DNA from: an uncultured bacterium
Lineage (GTDB): Bacteria; Bacillota; Clostridia; Lachnospirales; Lachnospiraceae
DNA: 64,000 bases
Assembly: GCA_947073545.1 (NCBI GenBank)
Contig: CAMTMP010000002.1
Location: forward strand, 62,001 to 126,000
Direction: 5' to 3'
In this document: positions 23,980-31,671 of the stretch, piece after piece
Layout: every line of letters begins with the position of its first letter
Position numbering within the stretch: the first letter of the stretch is position 1
The notes under the pieces: generated by a model
Told to the model about the DNA's origin: nothing
Databases searched by the model: none
The model's input: the letters and a program-made list of their open reading frames with translations, nothing else
Position numbers and translations under genes: made by a program

Positions 23980-25470
23980 ATGGAAGTATTATATAGCAGC
24001 ACCAGAGACGGCAGGGAAAAAATTACGGCGTCACAGGCGATTTTAAAAGGTCTGTCTGAGGACGGTGGATTGTTTGTGCCGGATCATATCCCGGCGCTTT
24101 CCTGCACTATGAGGGAGCTTGCGGACAAAAGCTATCAGGAGACGGCCTATGAGGTGATGAAGCTTTTTCTGACGGATTTTACGGAGGAAGAACTCAAAAC
24201 CTGTATTGCCCGTGCATACGACTCGAAGTTTGACACGGAAGTGATTGCGCCTCTTGTGGAGGCGGAGGGCGCTTATTATCTGGAATTGTTCCACGGTGCG
24301 ACCATCGCGTTTAAGGATATGGCGCTGTCGATTCTGCCCCATCTGATGATCGCTTCCGCCAAGAAGAATCATGTGGAGAATGAGATCGTGATTTTGACGG
24401 CCACCTCGGGCGATACGGGAAAGGCGGCTCTGGCGGGGTTTGCAGATGTGGCGGGTACGAAGATCATCGTGTTTTATCCGAAGAACGGGGTCAGCCCGAT
24501 TCAGGAGAAACAGATGGTGACCCAGAAGGGGGACAACACCTTTGTGGTAGGTATCCACGGCAATTTTGACGATGCCCAGACAGGCGTGAAAATGCTTTTT
24601 AACGATAAGGAGCTGGCGGAAGAGATGGCCGGACACGGCTTACAGTTTTCCTCAGCCAATTCCATCAATATTGGCCGTCTGGTGCCGCAGGTGGTCTATT
24701 ATGTGTATGCGTATGCACAGCTCTTAAAAGAAGAAAAGATTCAGGACGGGGAACAGATCAATGTGGTGGTCCCCACAGGCAATTTCGGAAACATTCTGGC
24801 GGCCTTTTACGCGAAGCATATGGGCGTGCCGATTCACAAGCTGATCTGCGCCTCCAATGAAAATAAAGTGCTCTATGATTTCTTCCAGACGGGAGACTAC
24901 GACAGGAACCGGGAGTTTAAACTGACCAGTTCCCCCTCCATGGATATTCTGATTTCCAGCAATTTAGAGAGACTGATCTACCGTATCGCCGGGGGCGACC
25001 CGGAAAAGAATGCGCGGTTGATGAAGAGCCTGTCCGAGCAGGGCAGTTATCAGATCACGGCGGAAATGAGAGAACAGCTTGCCGACTTTTACGGTAATTT
25101 TGCGGATGAAGCGGAGACGGCGGGCAGAATCAGGGCCATGTATGAGAATACAGGCTATGTGCTCGATACCCATACGGCGGTTGCTAGCGCGGTCTATAAG
25201 AAGTATGCGTCCGACACGCAGGACGGGACGAAGACAGTGATCGCTTCCACGGCGAGCCCCTTCAAGTTCACCAGAAGCGTTATGAACGCCATCGACCCGA
25301 AGTATGACGCAATGGGTGATTTTGATCTGGTGGATGAGCTGTCTAAAATCGGAAATGTGGCTGTGCCGAAGGCCATTGATGAGATACGCACCGCCCCGGT
25401 TCTGCACGATCATGTCTGCGACAAGACGGAGATGAAAGCGGTTGTGAAACAATTTCTCGGGATCGAGTAG
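23980..25470 (+). CDS. thrC: Threonine synthase
   Basis: A 496-residue PLP enzyme that converts O-phosphohomoserine to threonine. Family marks: N-terminal YSSTRD, SEDGGLFVPD, the PLP-binding Lys in HGATIAFKDMALS (K112), ATSGDTGKAAL and the phosphate loop VPTGNFGN. Length matches the longer class of threonine synthases. AAAGG lies ten bases before the ATG at 23980; the ATG at 23971 would be too close to it. A hairpin terminator follows at 25530. Confidence 0.96.
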   Translation: MEVLYSSTRDGREKITASQAILKGLSEDGGLFVPDHIPALSCTMRELADKSYQETAYEVMKLFLTDFTEEELKTCIARAYDSKFDTEVIAPLVEAEGAYYLELFHGATIAFKDMALSILPHLMIASAKKNHVENEIVILTATSGDTGKAALAGFADVAGTKIIVFYPKNGVSPIQEKQMVTQKGDNTFVVGIHGNFDDAQTGVKMLFNDKELAEEMAGHGLQFSSANSINIGRLVPQVVYYVYAYAQLLKEEKIQDGEQINVVVPTGNFGNILAAFYAKHMGVPIHKLICASNENKVLYDFFQTGDYDRNREFKLTSSPSMDILISSNLERLIYRIAGGDPEKNARLMKSLSEQGSYQITAEMREQLADFYGNFADEAETAGRIRAMYENTGYVLDTHTAVASAVYKKYASDTQDGTKTVIASTASPFKFTRSVMNAIDPKYDAMGDFDLVDELSKIGNVAVPKAIDEIRTAPVLHDHVCDKTEMKAVVKQFLGIE

Positions 25471-25529
25471 GGCATTCTACAGGGAAAGCATAAGAAATAT
25501 AAAAAGAAGAATAAGCGAAAGAATAAAAA

Positions 25530-25572
25530 GTAAGGGAAACATTGTTTGATGCAGTGCCTCCCTTACTCTTCT
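25530..25572 (+). terminator. Terminator after thrC
   Basis: GTAAGGGA (25530-25537) pairs with TCCCTTAC (25559-25566), with an inner CATTG/CAGTG pairing, and is followed by TCTTCTATT, a modest U-rich tract. Confidence 0.65.
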
Positions 25573-25604
25573 ATTATACAGCAAAATTCCCATTTTTTCA
25601 AGAC

Positions 25605-25633
25605 TTGTAAAGCCGTCCGCCGTCTCCTATACT
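25605..25633 (+). promoter_or_regulatory. Sigma-A-like promoter of the DUF6323/DUF6179 pair
   Basis: TTGTAA at 25605 and TATACT at 25628 with a 17-base spacer lie 48 bases before the start codon at 25681. Confidence 0.6.
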
Positions 25634-25680
25634 TAGGCAGTATACGGGAGCGATGGGATTTGCAGGGAAGGAGATGGCGC

Positions 25681-26211
25681 ATGGATCATAAGAACTGGAT
25701 GGAAGAAATGGCAAAACAGGCACTAACGACGCAGGTTCTCGAAACGAACCAGTATACGCAGAAATATGGTCTGGTCTTGCGGGAGGAGGACGCGGCGCTT
25801 CTTGCGGAAGTGAGGGCTGATGTGCTGAGAGAGGAGAAACGGGTTGAGTTCGGGCCGGGTATTCTGCCAAAGATTATTTACGCGTTCTGTGACTCGTCCT
25901 ATATCTATCAGGACAATTACTGTGAAAGCATGGCCCGTCTGCAGGAGATCTTTTTTCAGTATAAGAATGAAATGCTGGATGAGATCACCGATGACGAGCT
26001 TCTGGAGTTTATGCGGGAACAGTTTGAAAATGTGTGCCGAGGTGACTTTGACTATCTGGCGGGAACCTGCTTGGATCTCTTTGCGCAGGCCATTCGCGCC
26101 GGATATGCCGACTATCAGGAGAAGGAGGGACGGGGATCGTTCGAGGAGGTAGATTTCGTCAAGAGATGGGACAGAGGGCTGTATCTGGAAGCGTTGATGA
26201 ATTTGTTTTAA
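25681..26211 (+). CDS. DUF6323-like protein
   Basis: A 176-residue soluble, mostly helical protein resembling the DUF6323 family found next to DUF6179 genes in clostridia. Recognisable segments are YGLVLREEDAALLAEVR, YAFCDSSYIYQDNY and LEEFM-like ELLEFMREQFENVCRGD. No catalytic motif is seen. AAGGAG precedes the ATG by ten bases. The next gene starts 52 bases later. Function unknown. Confidence 0.75.
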   Translation: MDHKNWMEEMAKQALTTQVLETNQYTQKYGLVLREEDAALLAEVRADVLREEKRVEFGPGILPKIIYAFCDSSYIYQDNYCESMARLQEIFFQYKNEMLDEITDDELLEFMREQFENVCRGDFDYLAGTCLDLFAQAIRAGYADYQEKEGRGSFEEVDFVKRWDRGLYLEALMNLF

Positions 26212-26263
26212 GGTTTGACGTCAGTCATGAGAGGCTGTTTGCAGTTTTAGTCTGGAGGTGGGT

Positions 26264-27112
26264 CTGATAGAGAAATACAATTATCCGATGGAAGAGATTA
26301 TGCCGATTGTATCAGAACTTGCGTGGAAATATACCGGCTGTGACCACTCATCCGTCACTTATGAAAAGGCGCAGATGCTTCTGGAGGCGGTCATGTACTG
26401 TATCAATGAAGACGGACGGCAGGAGAGCAATGCGCTTGCGGCAAAGAAGATTCCTGCGAGGGAGGCGTATGAACACGGCAGGAAAGTCGTTAAGGATAAG
26501 CTCATGGAATTGCAGAAACTATATAACGGGCTTATTCCGGATTTCAGGGATTATGGATCTATGTGTCTGAAGGACACGGTTAGAAAGGGAATCCCTGCGT
26601 TTCTTCAAAGATATGATTTTAAGTATGCGCCGCAGGAGACACTGTTGACCCTTGACTATCCGATCCTGCGAAATTACGGCAGTTTATCAGGTGTCGATCT
26701 TGTGCTCTGCTATATGCGGGACATCCGGCTGGAACAGAAATTTCTGCAAAGGATGGATGATAAGTATGTTGTGAAAATCCTTCGGAAATACAATAGGGAT
26801 TATGAATATCTGTTAGAAAATATATGTGAGATCGTCTTACAGAATATGATGGGACATATGATGCTGGACAAGCCGCTTCAGGAGACGGGATTTGGTCAGG
26901 AGGAGCTGGAAAGTCTGGAAGAGATTTTGTCAGATAAGACAGAAGAGCAGATCATGTCATATCTGCTGAAAACATTGGAACGGCTGATCGCAGCATATTA
27001 TGACAATGACGATTGCCTGCTGGCGTATCTGGGCGGCGGATTGTCGGACATCGCGGTCAGAATAAAGTGTAACATGGAGAACCATTGTCTGGGGCAGTTG
27101 TTTGTGCTTTGA
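26264..27112 (+). CDS. DUF6179-like protein, non-ATG start
   Basis: A soluble helical protein of about 280 residues resembling DUF6179 (WKYTGCDHSSVTYEKAQMLLEAVMYCI-like region, GRKVVKDKLMELQKLYNG, and a C-terminal LLAYLGGGLSDIAVR stretch). No ATG lies near the 5' end: the only good ribosome site, GGAGG at 26254-26258, points to CTG at 26264 or ATA at 26267; GTG at 26258 overlaps the site itself. Full-length relatives seem longer at the N-terminus, so it could also be 5'-truncated. It pairs with the preceding DUF6323-like gene. A bidirectional terminator follows. Confidence 0.65.
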   Translation: MIEKYNYPMEEIMPIVSELAWKYTGCDHSSVTYEKAQMLLEAVMYCINEDGRQESNALAAKKIPAREAYEHGRKVVKDKLMELQKLYNGLIPDFRDYGSMCLKDTVRKGIPAFLQRYDFKYAPQETLLTLDYPILRNYGSLSGVDLVLCYMRDIRLEQKFLQRMDDKYVVKILRKYNRDYEYLLENICEIVLQNMMGHMMLDKPLQETGFGQEELESLEEILSDKTEEQIMSYLLKTLERLIAAYYDNDDCLLAYLGGGLSDIAVRIKCNMENHCLGQLFVL

Positions 27113-27130
27113 TCCGTTAAATTAATACAA

Positions 27131-27174
27131 AAGAGCATTGTGCGGTTTTGGGTTTTGCACAATGCTCTTTTTTT
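27131..27174. terminator. Bidirectional terminator between the DUF6179-like and citrate synthase genes
   Basis: A 13-bp perfect stem AAGAGCATTGTGC (27131-27143) with GCACAATGCTCTT (27157-27169) has T residues on the + side and A residues before it, so it can serve both convergent genes. Confidence 0.9.
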
Positions 27175-28545
27175 TCAGGCGTTTCTATCAAGCAGATTCT
27201 GGTAATCTCTGTCCACGCAGATGGTCTTGTAGGCGGGACGGATGATCTTTCCGTTGTTGGCAAGTTCCTCCATGCGGTGGGCGCTCCAGCCAACGATTCT
27301 GGCGATGGCGAAGATCGGTGTATATAATTCCATCGGCAGATTCAGCATACTGTACACGAAGCCGGAATAAAAGTCCACGTTGACATTGACACCCTTGTAG
27401 ATGGGGCGTTCTTCCGCAATCAGTTCAGGGGACAGACGCTCTACCAGATTATAGAGGGCAAATTCGTCGTGTAATCCCTTTTCATTGGAAAGCCGTTCCA
27501 CAAAGGACTTGAATATCACTGCACGGGGATCGGACTTTGAGTATACCGCATGTCCTACGCCGTAGATGAGGCCTGCATGGTCAAAGGCTTCTTTGTGCAG
27601 CAGTTTTTTCAAATAGTCCGCTACCTGTCCTTCATTGCTCCAGTCGGAGACCTCCCGCTTCATCTCTTCAAACATTTTCACCACTTTGATATTGGCGCCG
27701 CCGTGACGGGGGCCTTTCAAAGAGCCGATGGCCGCTGCGATGACAGAGTATGTATCGGTCAGAGAGGAGGTAACCACATGGGTGGTGAAAGAAGAGTTGT
27801 TACCGCCGCCGTGCTCCATATGCAGGATCAGGGCGATATCCAGAACCCTTGCCTCCAGAGGCGTGTATTTATTGTCCGGACGAAGAATATGCAAAATGTT
27901 CTCCGCATTGGAAAGATGCGGCTGGGGCTGGTGGATGTAGAGACTTTCTCCGTTGTGGTAATGGTTGTAGGCTTGATAGCCGTAGATGGAAAGCATCGGG
28001 AAAAGTGCGATCAACTGCAGGCACTGTCTGAGCACATTGGGAAGGGAGGTGTCATCGGCTCTGTCGTCGTAGGAGTAGAGTGTCAGTACACATCTGGCCA
28101 ACGTATTCATCATATCGTTGCTGGGCGCTTTCATAATGATATCGCGCACGAAACTGGTGGGCAGGGAACGGTAGCTGTTTAATAGTTTTGTAAATTCTGC
28201 CAGTTCCTCCGCGTTTGGCAGTTTATCAAACAGAAGAAGATAAGTGATTTCCTCGAAGCCGAACCGGCCGTCCGTGGAAAATCCGTTTACCAAATCCTGC
28301 ACATTATATCCCCGATAAAAGAGCTTGCCGCGTGTGGGTACCTGCACGCCGTCCACGATTTTGTTGGCGCGCACATCGGATATGTTTGTCAAACCGGCCA
28401 GCACACCCTTACCGTTCAAATCTCTCAAGCCGCGCTTTACGTCATATTTTGTGAAAAGTTCCGTATCGATAATGCCGGCCTGTTCGCTCATATTGGCAAG
28501 CCGCACAATTTCAGGGGTAATTTCAGAAAAGCTGTTCTGTTCCAT
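27175..28545 (-). CDS. gltA: Citrate synthase
   Basis: A 456-residue citrate synthase family protein condensing oxaloacetate and acetyl-CoA. Catalytic regions are visible in MEHGGGNNSSF (His), YGVGHAVYSKSDPRA (His) and NVNVDFYSGFVY (Asp). An N-terminal extension of about 60 residues precedes the core, as in the larger clostridial enzymes. GGAGG precedes the ATG at 28545. With Rnf and PEPCK nearby it fits a partial TCA branch for glutamate synthesis; a 2-methylcitrate synthase activity cannot be excluded. Confidence 0.92.
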   Translation of the reverse strand: MEQNSFSEITPEIVRLANMSEQAGIIDTELFTKYDVKRGLRDLNGKGVLAGLTNISDVRANKIVDGVQVPTRGKLFYRGYNVQDLVNGFSTDGRFGFEEITYLLLFDKLPNAEELAEFTKLLNSYRSLPTSFVRDIIMKAPSNDMMNTLARCVLTLYSYDDRADDTSLPNVLRQCLQLIALFPMLSIYGYQAYNHYHNGESLYIHQPQPHLSNAENILHILRPDNKYTPLEARVLDIALILHMEHGGGNNSSFTTHVVTSSLTDTYSVIAAAIGSLKGPRHGGANIKVVKMFEEMKREVSDWSNEGQVADYLKKLLHKEAFDHAGLIYGVGHAVYSKSDPRAVIFKSFVERLSNEKGLHDEFALYNLVERLSPELIAEERPIYKGVNVNVDFYSGFVYSMLNLPMELYTPIFAIARIVGWSAHRMEELANNGKIIRPAYKTICVDRDYQNLLDRNA

Positions 28546-28592
28546 TTATGTACCTCCTTCTTCAAAAACTGATGTAACTTTGTGACAAAAAT

Positions 28593-28621
28593 GGTGCAGG
28601 GGGACGGTTCACCCTTGCACC
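28593..28621. repeat. REP-like hairpin
   Basis: GGTGCA (28593-28598) pairs with TGCACC (28616-28621) around a GGGGACGGTTC core. GGGGACGGTTC hairpins are familiar to me as dispersed repeats in clostridial genomes; only one copy is seen here. It lies in the 333-base gap between citrate synthase and the flagellin-like gene, which otherwise holds only AT-rich sequence and a promoter. Confidence 0.45.
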
Positions 28622-28808
28622 GACTTTATTATCATATCATGAAAAATGTGGTAGAAACAAGAAAAATTAGTAATTTAACAAATATTTAATATTATGTTAA
28701 CAAAATTTGCGTACGAAATAGTAAAATAGTACCAGACAACAATGCGTACTTTTCCTTTTCGGGGCGTGTGAAATTTAATCAGTAAGGGAAATTTTTCCTA
28801 TTTTCTGT

Positions 28809-28837
28809 TTGTTTTTTCGGGCTGTAAGAAGTATAAT
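28809..28837 (+). promoter_or_regulatory. Sigma-A promoter of the flagellin-like gene
   Basis: TTGTTT at 28809 and TATAAT at 28832 with a 17-base spacer lie 41 bases before the ATG at 28879. I see no sigma-D (TAAA...GCCGATA) promoter, which flagellin genes usually have. Confidence 0.65.
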
Positions 28838-28878
28838 ATAAGAAACATGGGCAGTTTTTTAGAGAAAGGAGCGTGTAT

Positions 28879-29646
28879 ATGAACGTAGGTGCGGTATCAT
28901 CTCAAAAAGATCTTTTTAAGTCATATACCCGTCTTTCCAGCGGAAAGCGGATCAATTCGGCGAAGGATGACCCGGCGGGATATGCCATTGCGAAGCGGAT
29001 GAAAACGCAGGAAACCGGGTATCAGGTTGGCGCGGATAATGCGGGAATGGCGATCGGCGCGTCCAACGTGGCTGAGAGCGCTCTAGGCGGTATGTCGGAT
29101 TATTTACAGAGAATCAGGGAGCTTGCCGTGAAATCCATGAATGGCATCAATTCCGACGCGGATAAACAGATTTATCAGAAGGAGATCGACCAGCTCAAGC
29201 AGGGGATAGAAGGACTGGCAAGAGATACCAGCTTTAACGAGCAGAAACTTTTAGACGGCAGTATGGCGGACATGACGGTTGCCACTTCGCCAAACGGCGG
29301 CAGTATGCATATCCAGATGGAAAATTCTACGCTGGAAGCGCTTGGCATCGCCGGTCTGGATGTCACTTCGAAGGATTTCAGCCTGGATGCCATAGATAAG
29401 GCTCTGGATATGGTTTCCCAGCGCAGGAGTAATCTGGGAGCGGCCACAAACGCCCTAGAGTATACGCGCAATTTTAATCATTCTGCGGCGCTCAACCAGC
29501 TTTCTGCCAGAAGCCGTCTGGAGGATCTGGATTTTCCGAAAGCGATTTCTAAGAAAAAGCAGGATGATGTATTCGGACAGTACCGTATGGCTATGCTGAG
29601 ACGGCAGATGGATGAGAAGAAAAAGTCCACGATGGCGTTATTCTGA
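28879..29646 (+). CDS. Orphan flagellin-like protein
   Basis: A 255-residue protein with a clear flagellin N-terminal D1 region: LSSGKRINSAKDDPAGYAIAKRM, an ADNAGMAIGASNVAESAL segment and RIRELAVKSMNG. The usual first 20 residues (the MxINxNIxAL helix of D0) are missing, and the C-terminus reads SRLEDLDFPKAISKKKQDDVF...MAMLRRQMDEKK rather than the standard polymerisation helix ending LLR. AAAGGAG precedes the ATG. No flagellar gene is nearby. It may be an alternative secreted filament-like protein or a derived relic. Confidence 0.85.
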   Translation: MNVGAVSSQKDLFKSYTRLSSGKRINSAKDDPAGYAIAKRMKTQETGYQVGADNAGMAIGASNVAESALGGMSDYLQRIRELAVKSMNGINSDADKQIYQKEIDQLKQGIEGLARDTSFNEQKLLDGSMADMTVATSPNGGSMHIQMENSTLEALGIAGLDVTSKDFSLDAIDKALDMVSQRRSNLGAATNALEYTRNFNHSAALNQLSARSRLEDLDFPKAISKKKQDDVFGQYRMAMLRRQMDEKKKSTMALF

Positions 29647-29685
29647 TTTTCAGTGAAAAGGCGTGTGGAGCTCAATTTTGCTCTA

Positions 29686-29714
29686 TTGACTTTTTAAAGG
29701 CGGTCTGAGATAAT
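29686..29714 (+). promoter_or_regulatory. Sigma-A promoter of pckA
   Basis: TTGACT at 29686 and GATAAT at 29709 with a 17-base spacer. The approximately 100-base leader that follows contains the tandem 9-mers GAGGTACAT (29732 and 29743 region) and a TCGAAGA/TTCTTCGG hairpin. Confidence 0.75.
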
Positions 29715-29822
29715 GTTAAAGGTGTACGGACTGAGGTACATGCGAGGTACATTCGGGATTTCGAAGAGCCATTCTTCGGACATTCCGTGAACCAATACAA
29801 TTTTTAAGGAGGAGAACGTAAA

Positions 29823-31538
29823 ATGGCAACAAAAGCGTATTATCCCATTTCCGAGATTGGCGCCGGCAAGGTTGGTTTTTCTAAGACCCGTTCCATTATT
29901 GAGGCGGCATTTTACGGAAACAACGTAGTTAAGGTCAGCACTCTGAGAGAGGCTTATGAGCTGGCAAAAAATTCACCCGGTACCGTGGTGACTGATATGC
30001 CGGTTAAGGATGGCGAAACCTTTGGCCTTCCTGCAGATGCAAAAGTTCTGTTATTCAACGACGGCGCTGTAACCGGCCGTTATGCGGGAGCACGCCGTAT
30101 CAAAGGCGAGCCCGGCGTGGATGAGGCGAAGTTAGATAAAGTGGTTATGGATGCGGTTTACGAGACACGCTGGAAAACCATGTACCATGCAGAGTGCTTC
30201 GTAGGTCTTGACCCCGAGTTTATGGCTAAGGCACATCTCCTGATTCCGGAAGGAGAGGAGAACCTTCTGTATAACTGGATGATCAACTTCCAGTATATGT
30301 CTGACGAGTATATTAAGATGTACAGAAATTCCAAGCCTGTCGGCGACGGCAAGGAGCCTGATATTTACATCTTCTCCGATCCCCAGTGGGCGCCCCACGA
30401 GGCTCCCGATGTGGATTATAGCTGCTTAAGCGATCCTCTGACACTTTGCTACTTCGATACAAACGAGAACTGTGCAGCAATCCTTGGCATGAAGTATTTC
30501 GGTGAGCACAAGAAGGGCACACTGACCATGGCTTGGGCGCTTGCAAACAGAAACGGATATGCTTCCTGCCACGGCGGTCAGAAAGAGTACTCCTTAGAGG
30601 GCGGCAAAAAGTTCGTTGCTTCCGTTTACGGTCTGTCAGGTTCCGGTAAGTCCACTCTGACACATGCGAAGCATGACGGCAAGTACGATGCGTTTGGCGG
30701 TATCAAGGTTCTTCACGATGATGCATTCATCATCAACAGTGATACCTGCGCATCCATCGCTCTGGAGCCTACCTATTTCGATAAGACGGCAGATTACCCG
30801 ACTGGCTGCCCGGACAACGAGTATCTGTTATCCGCACAGAACTGCTCCTGCACCATGGACAGCGAGGGCAAGATCCAGCTCGTAACCGAGGATATCAGAA
30901 ACGGTAACGGCCGTGCGATCAAGTCCAAACTGTGGTCTCCTAACCGCGTGGATAAGATCGACGCACCTGTAAACGCAATCTTCTGGATCATGAAAGATCC
31001 TACGATCCCGCCGATCGTTAAGCTGAAAGGTTCCGCGCTTGCATCCGTTATGGGAGCTACGCTGGCTACCAAGACCTCTTCCGCAGAGCGTGTTGCTGCA
31101 GGTACCGATATGAATGCAATCCGTATCGTTCCCTATGCTAACCCTTTCAGAACTTATCCTCTGGTTAACGACTATGAGAAGTTCAAGAAGCTGGTTGAGG
31201 AGAAGAACGTAGACTGCTATATCGTGAATACCGGTGACTTTATGGGTCATAAGTGCCAGAAGGAAGATACCCTTGGCATCCTTGAGACCATCGTTGAGGG
31301 CAAGGCGAAATTCGAGCAGTGGGGTCCTTTCGAGGATATCGAGATCATGAACGACTGGAGCGGCAAGACAGGCGACTTCACACCTGATTTCAATGACGCT
31401 GATTACAAGGCTCAGTTAAAGAGCGCTCTTGAGACCCGTGTGGACGCGGTTAAGGGCTTCGCTGAGAAGAAGGAAGGTTACGACAAGCTTCCTGACGAGG
31501 CGCTGGAAGCTCTTGAGAAGCTGGTTAACGCTCTGTAA
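29823..31538 (+). CDS. pckA: Phosphoenolpyruvate carboxykinase (ATP)
   Basis: A 571-residue enzyme interconverting oxaloacetate and PEP with ATP/ADP; in fermenters it can also carboxylate PEP. The kinase-1a P-loop GLSGSGKST is near residue 271, and LHDDAFIIN and the downstream RNGNGRAIKSKLW segment fit the metal and substrate sites. The length exceeds the usual 530-540, with extra residues at the N-terminus. GGAGGAG precedes the ATG. Codon use is strongly biased (many CTG, AAG, GTT), consistent with high expression. A strong promoter precedes it and a terminator follows. Confidence 0.95.
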   Translation: MATKAYYPISEIGAGKVGFSKTRSIIEAAFYGNNVVKVSTLREAYELAKNSPGTVVTDMPVKDGETFGLPADAKVLLFNDGAVTGRYAGARRIKGEPGVDEAKLDKVVMDAVYETRWKTMYHAECFVGLDPEFMAKAHLLIPEGEENLLYNWMINFQYMSDEYIKMYRNSKPVGDGKEPDIYIFSDPQWAPHEAPDVDYSCLSDPLTLCYFDTNENCAAILGMKYFGEHKKGTLTMAWALANRNGYASCHGGQKEYSLEGGKKFVASVYGLSGSGKSTLTHAKHDGKYDAFGGIKVLHDDAFIINSDTCASIALEPTYFDKTADYPTGCPDNEYLLSAQNCSCTMDSEGKIQLVTEDIRNGNGRAIKSKLWSPNRVDKIDAPVNAIFWIMKDPTIPPIVKLKGSALASVMGATLATKTSSAERVAAGTDMNAIRIVPYANPFRTYPLVNDYEKFKKLVEEKNVDCYIVNTGDFMGHKCQKEDTLGILETIVEGKAKFEQWGPFEDIEIMNDWSGKTGDFTPDFNDADYKAQLKSALETRVDAVKGFAEKKEGYDKLPDEALEALEKLVNAL

Positions 31539-31572
31539 TCCTCTGCAATTTGTATAAATAGTGAAACAAAAA

Positions 31573-31612
31573 GTGTATCCGGGAATCGGTTGATTTTCGG
31601 ATACATTTTTTA
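31573..31612 (+). terminator. Rho-independent terminator after pckA
   Basis: GTGTATCCG (31573-31581) pairs with CGGATACAT (31598-31606) and is followed by a T tract. Confidence 0.85.
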
Positions 31613-31671
31613 ATAACGGTAAAACGGTATATGATATATGACGGCTGCGATTTTGCGGCGTGGAGGGCAGC

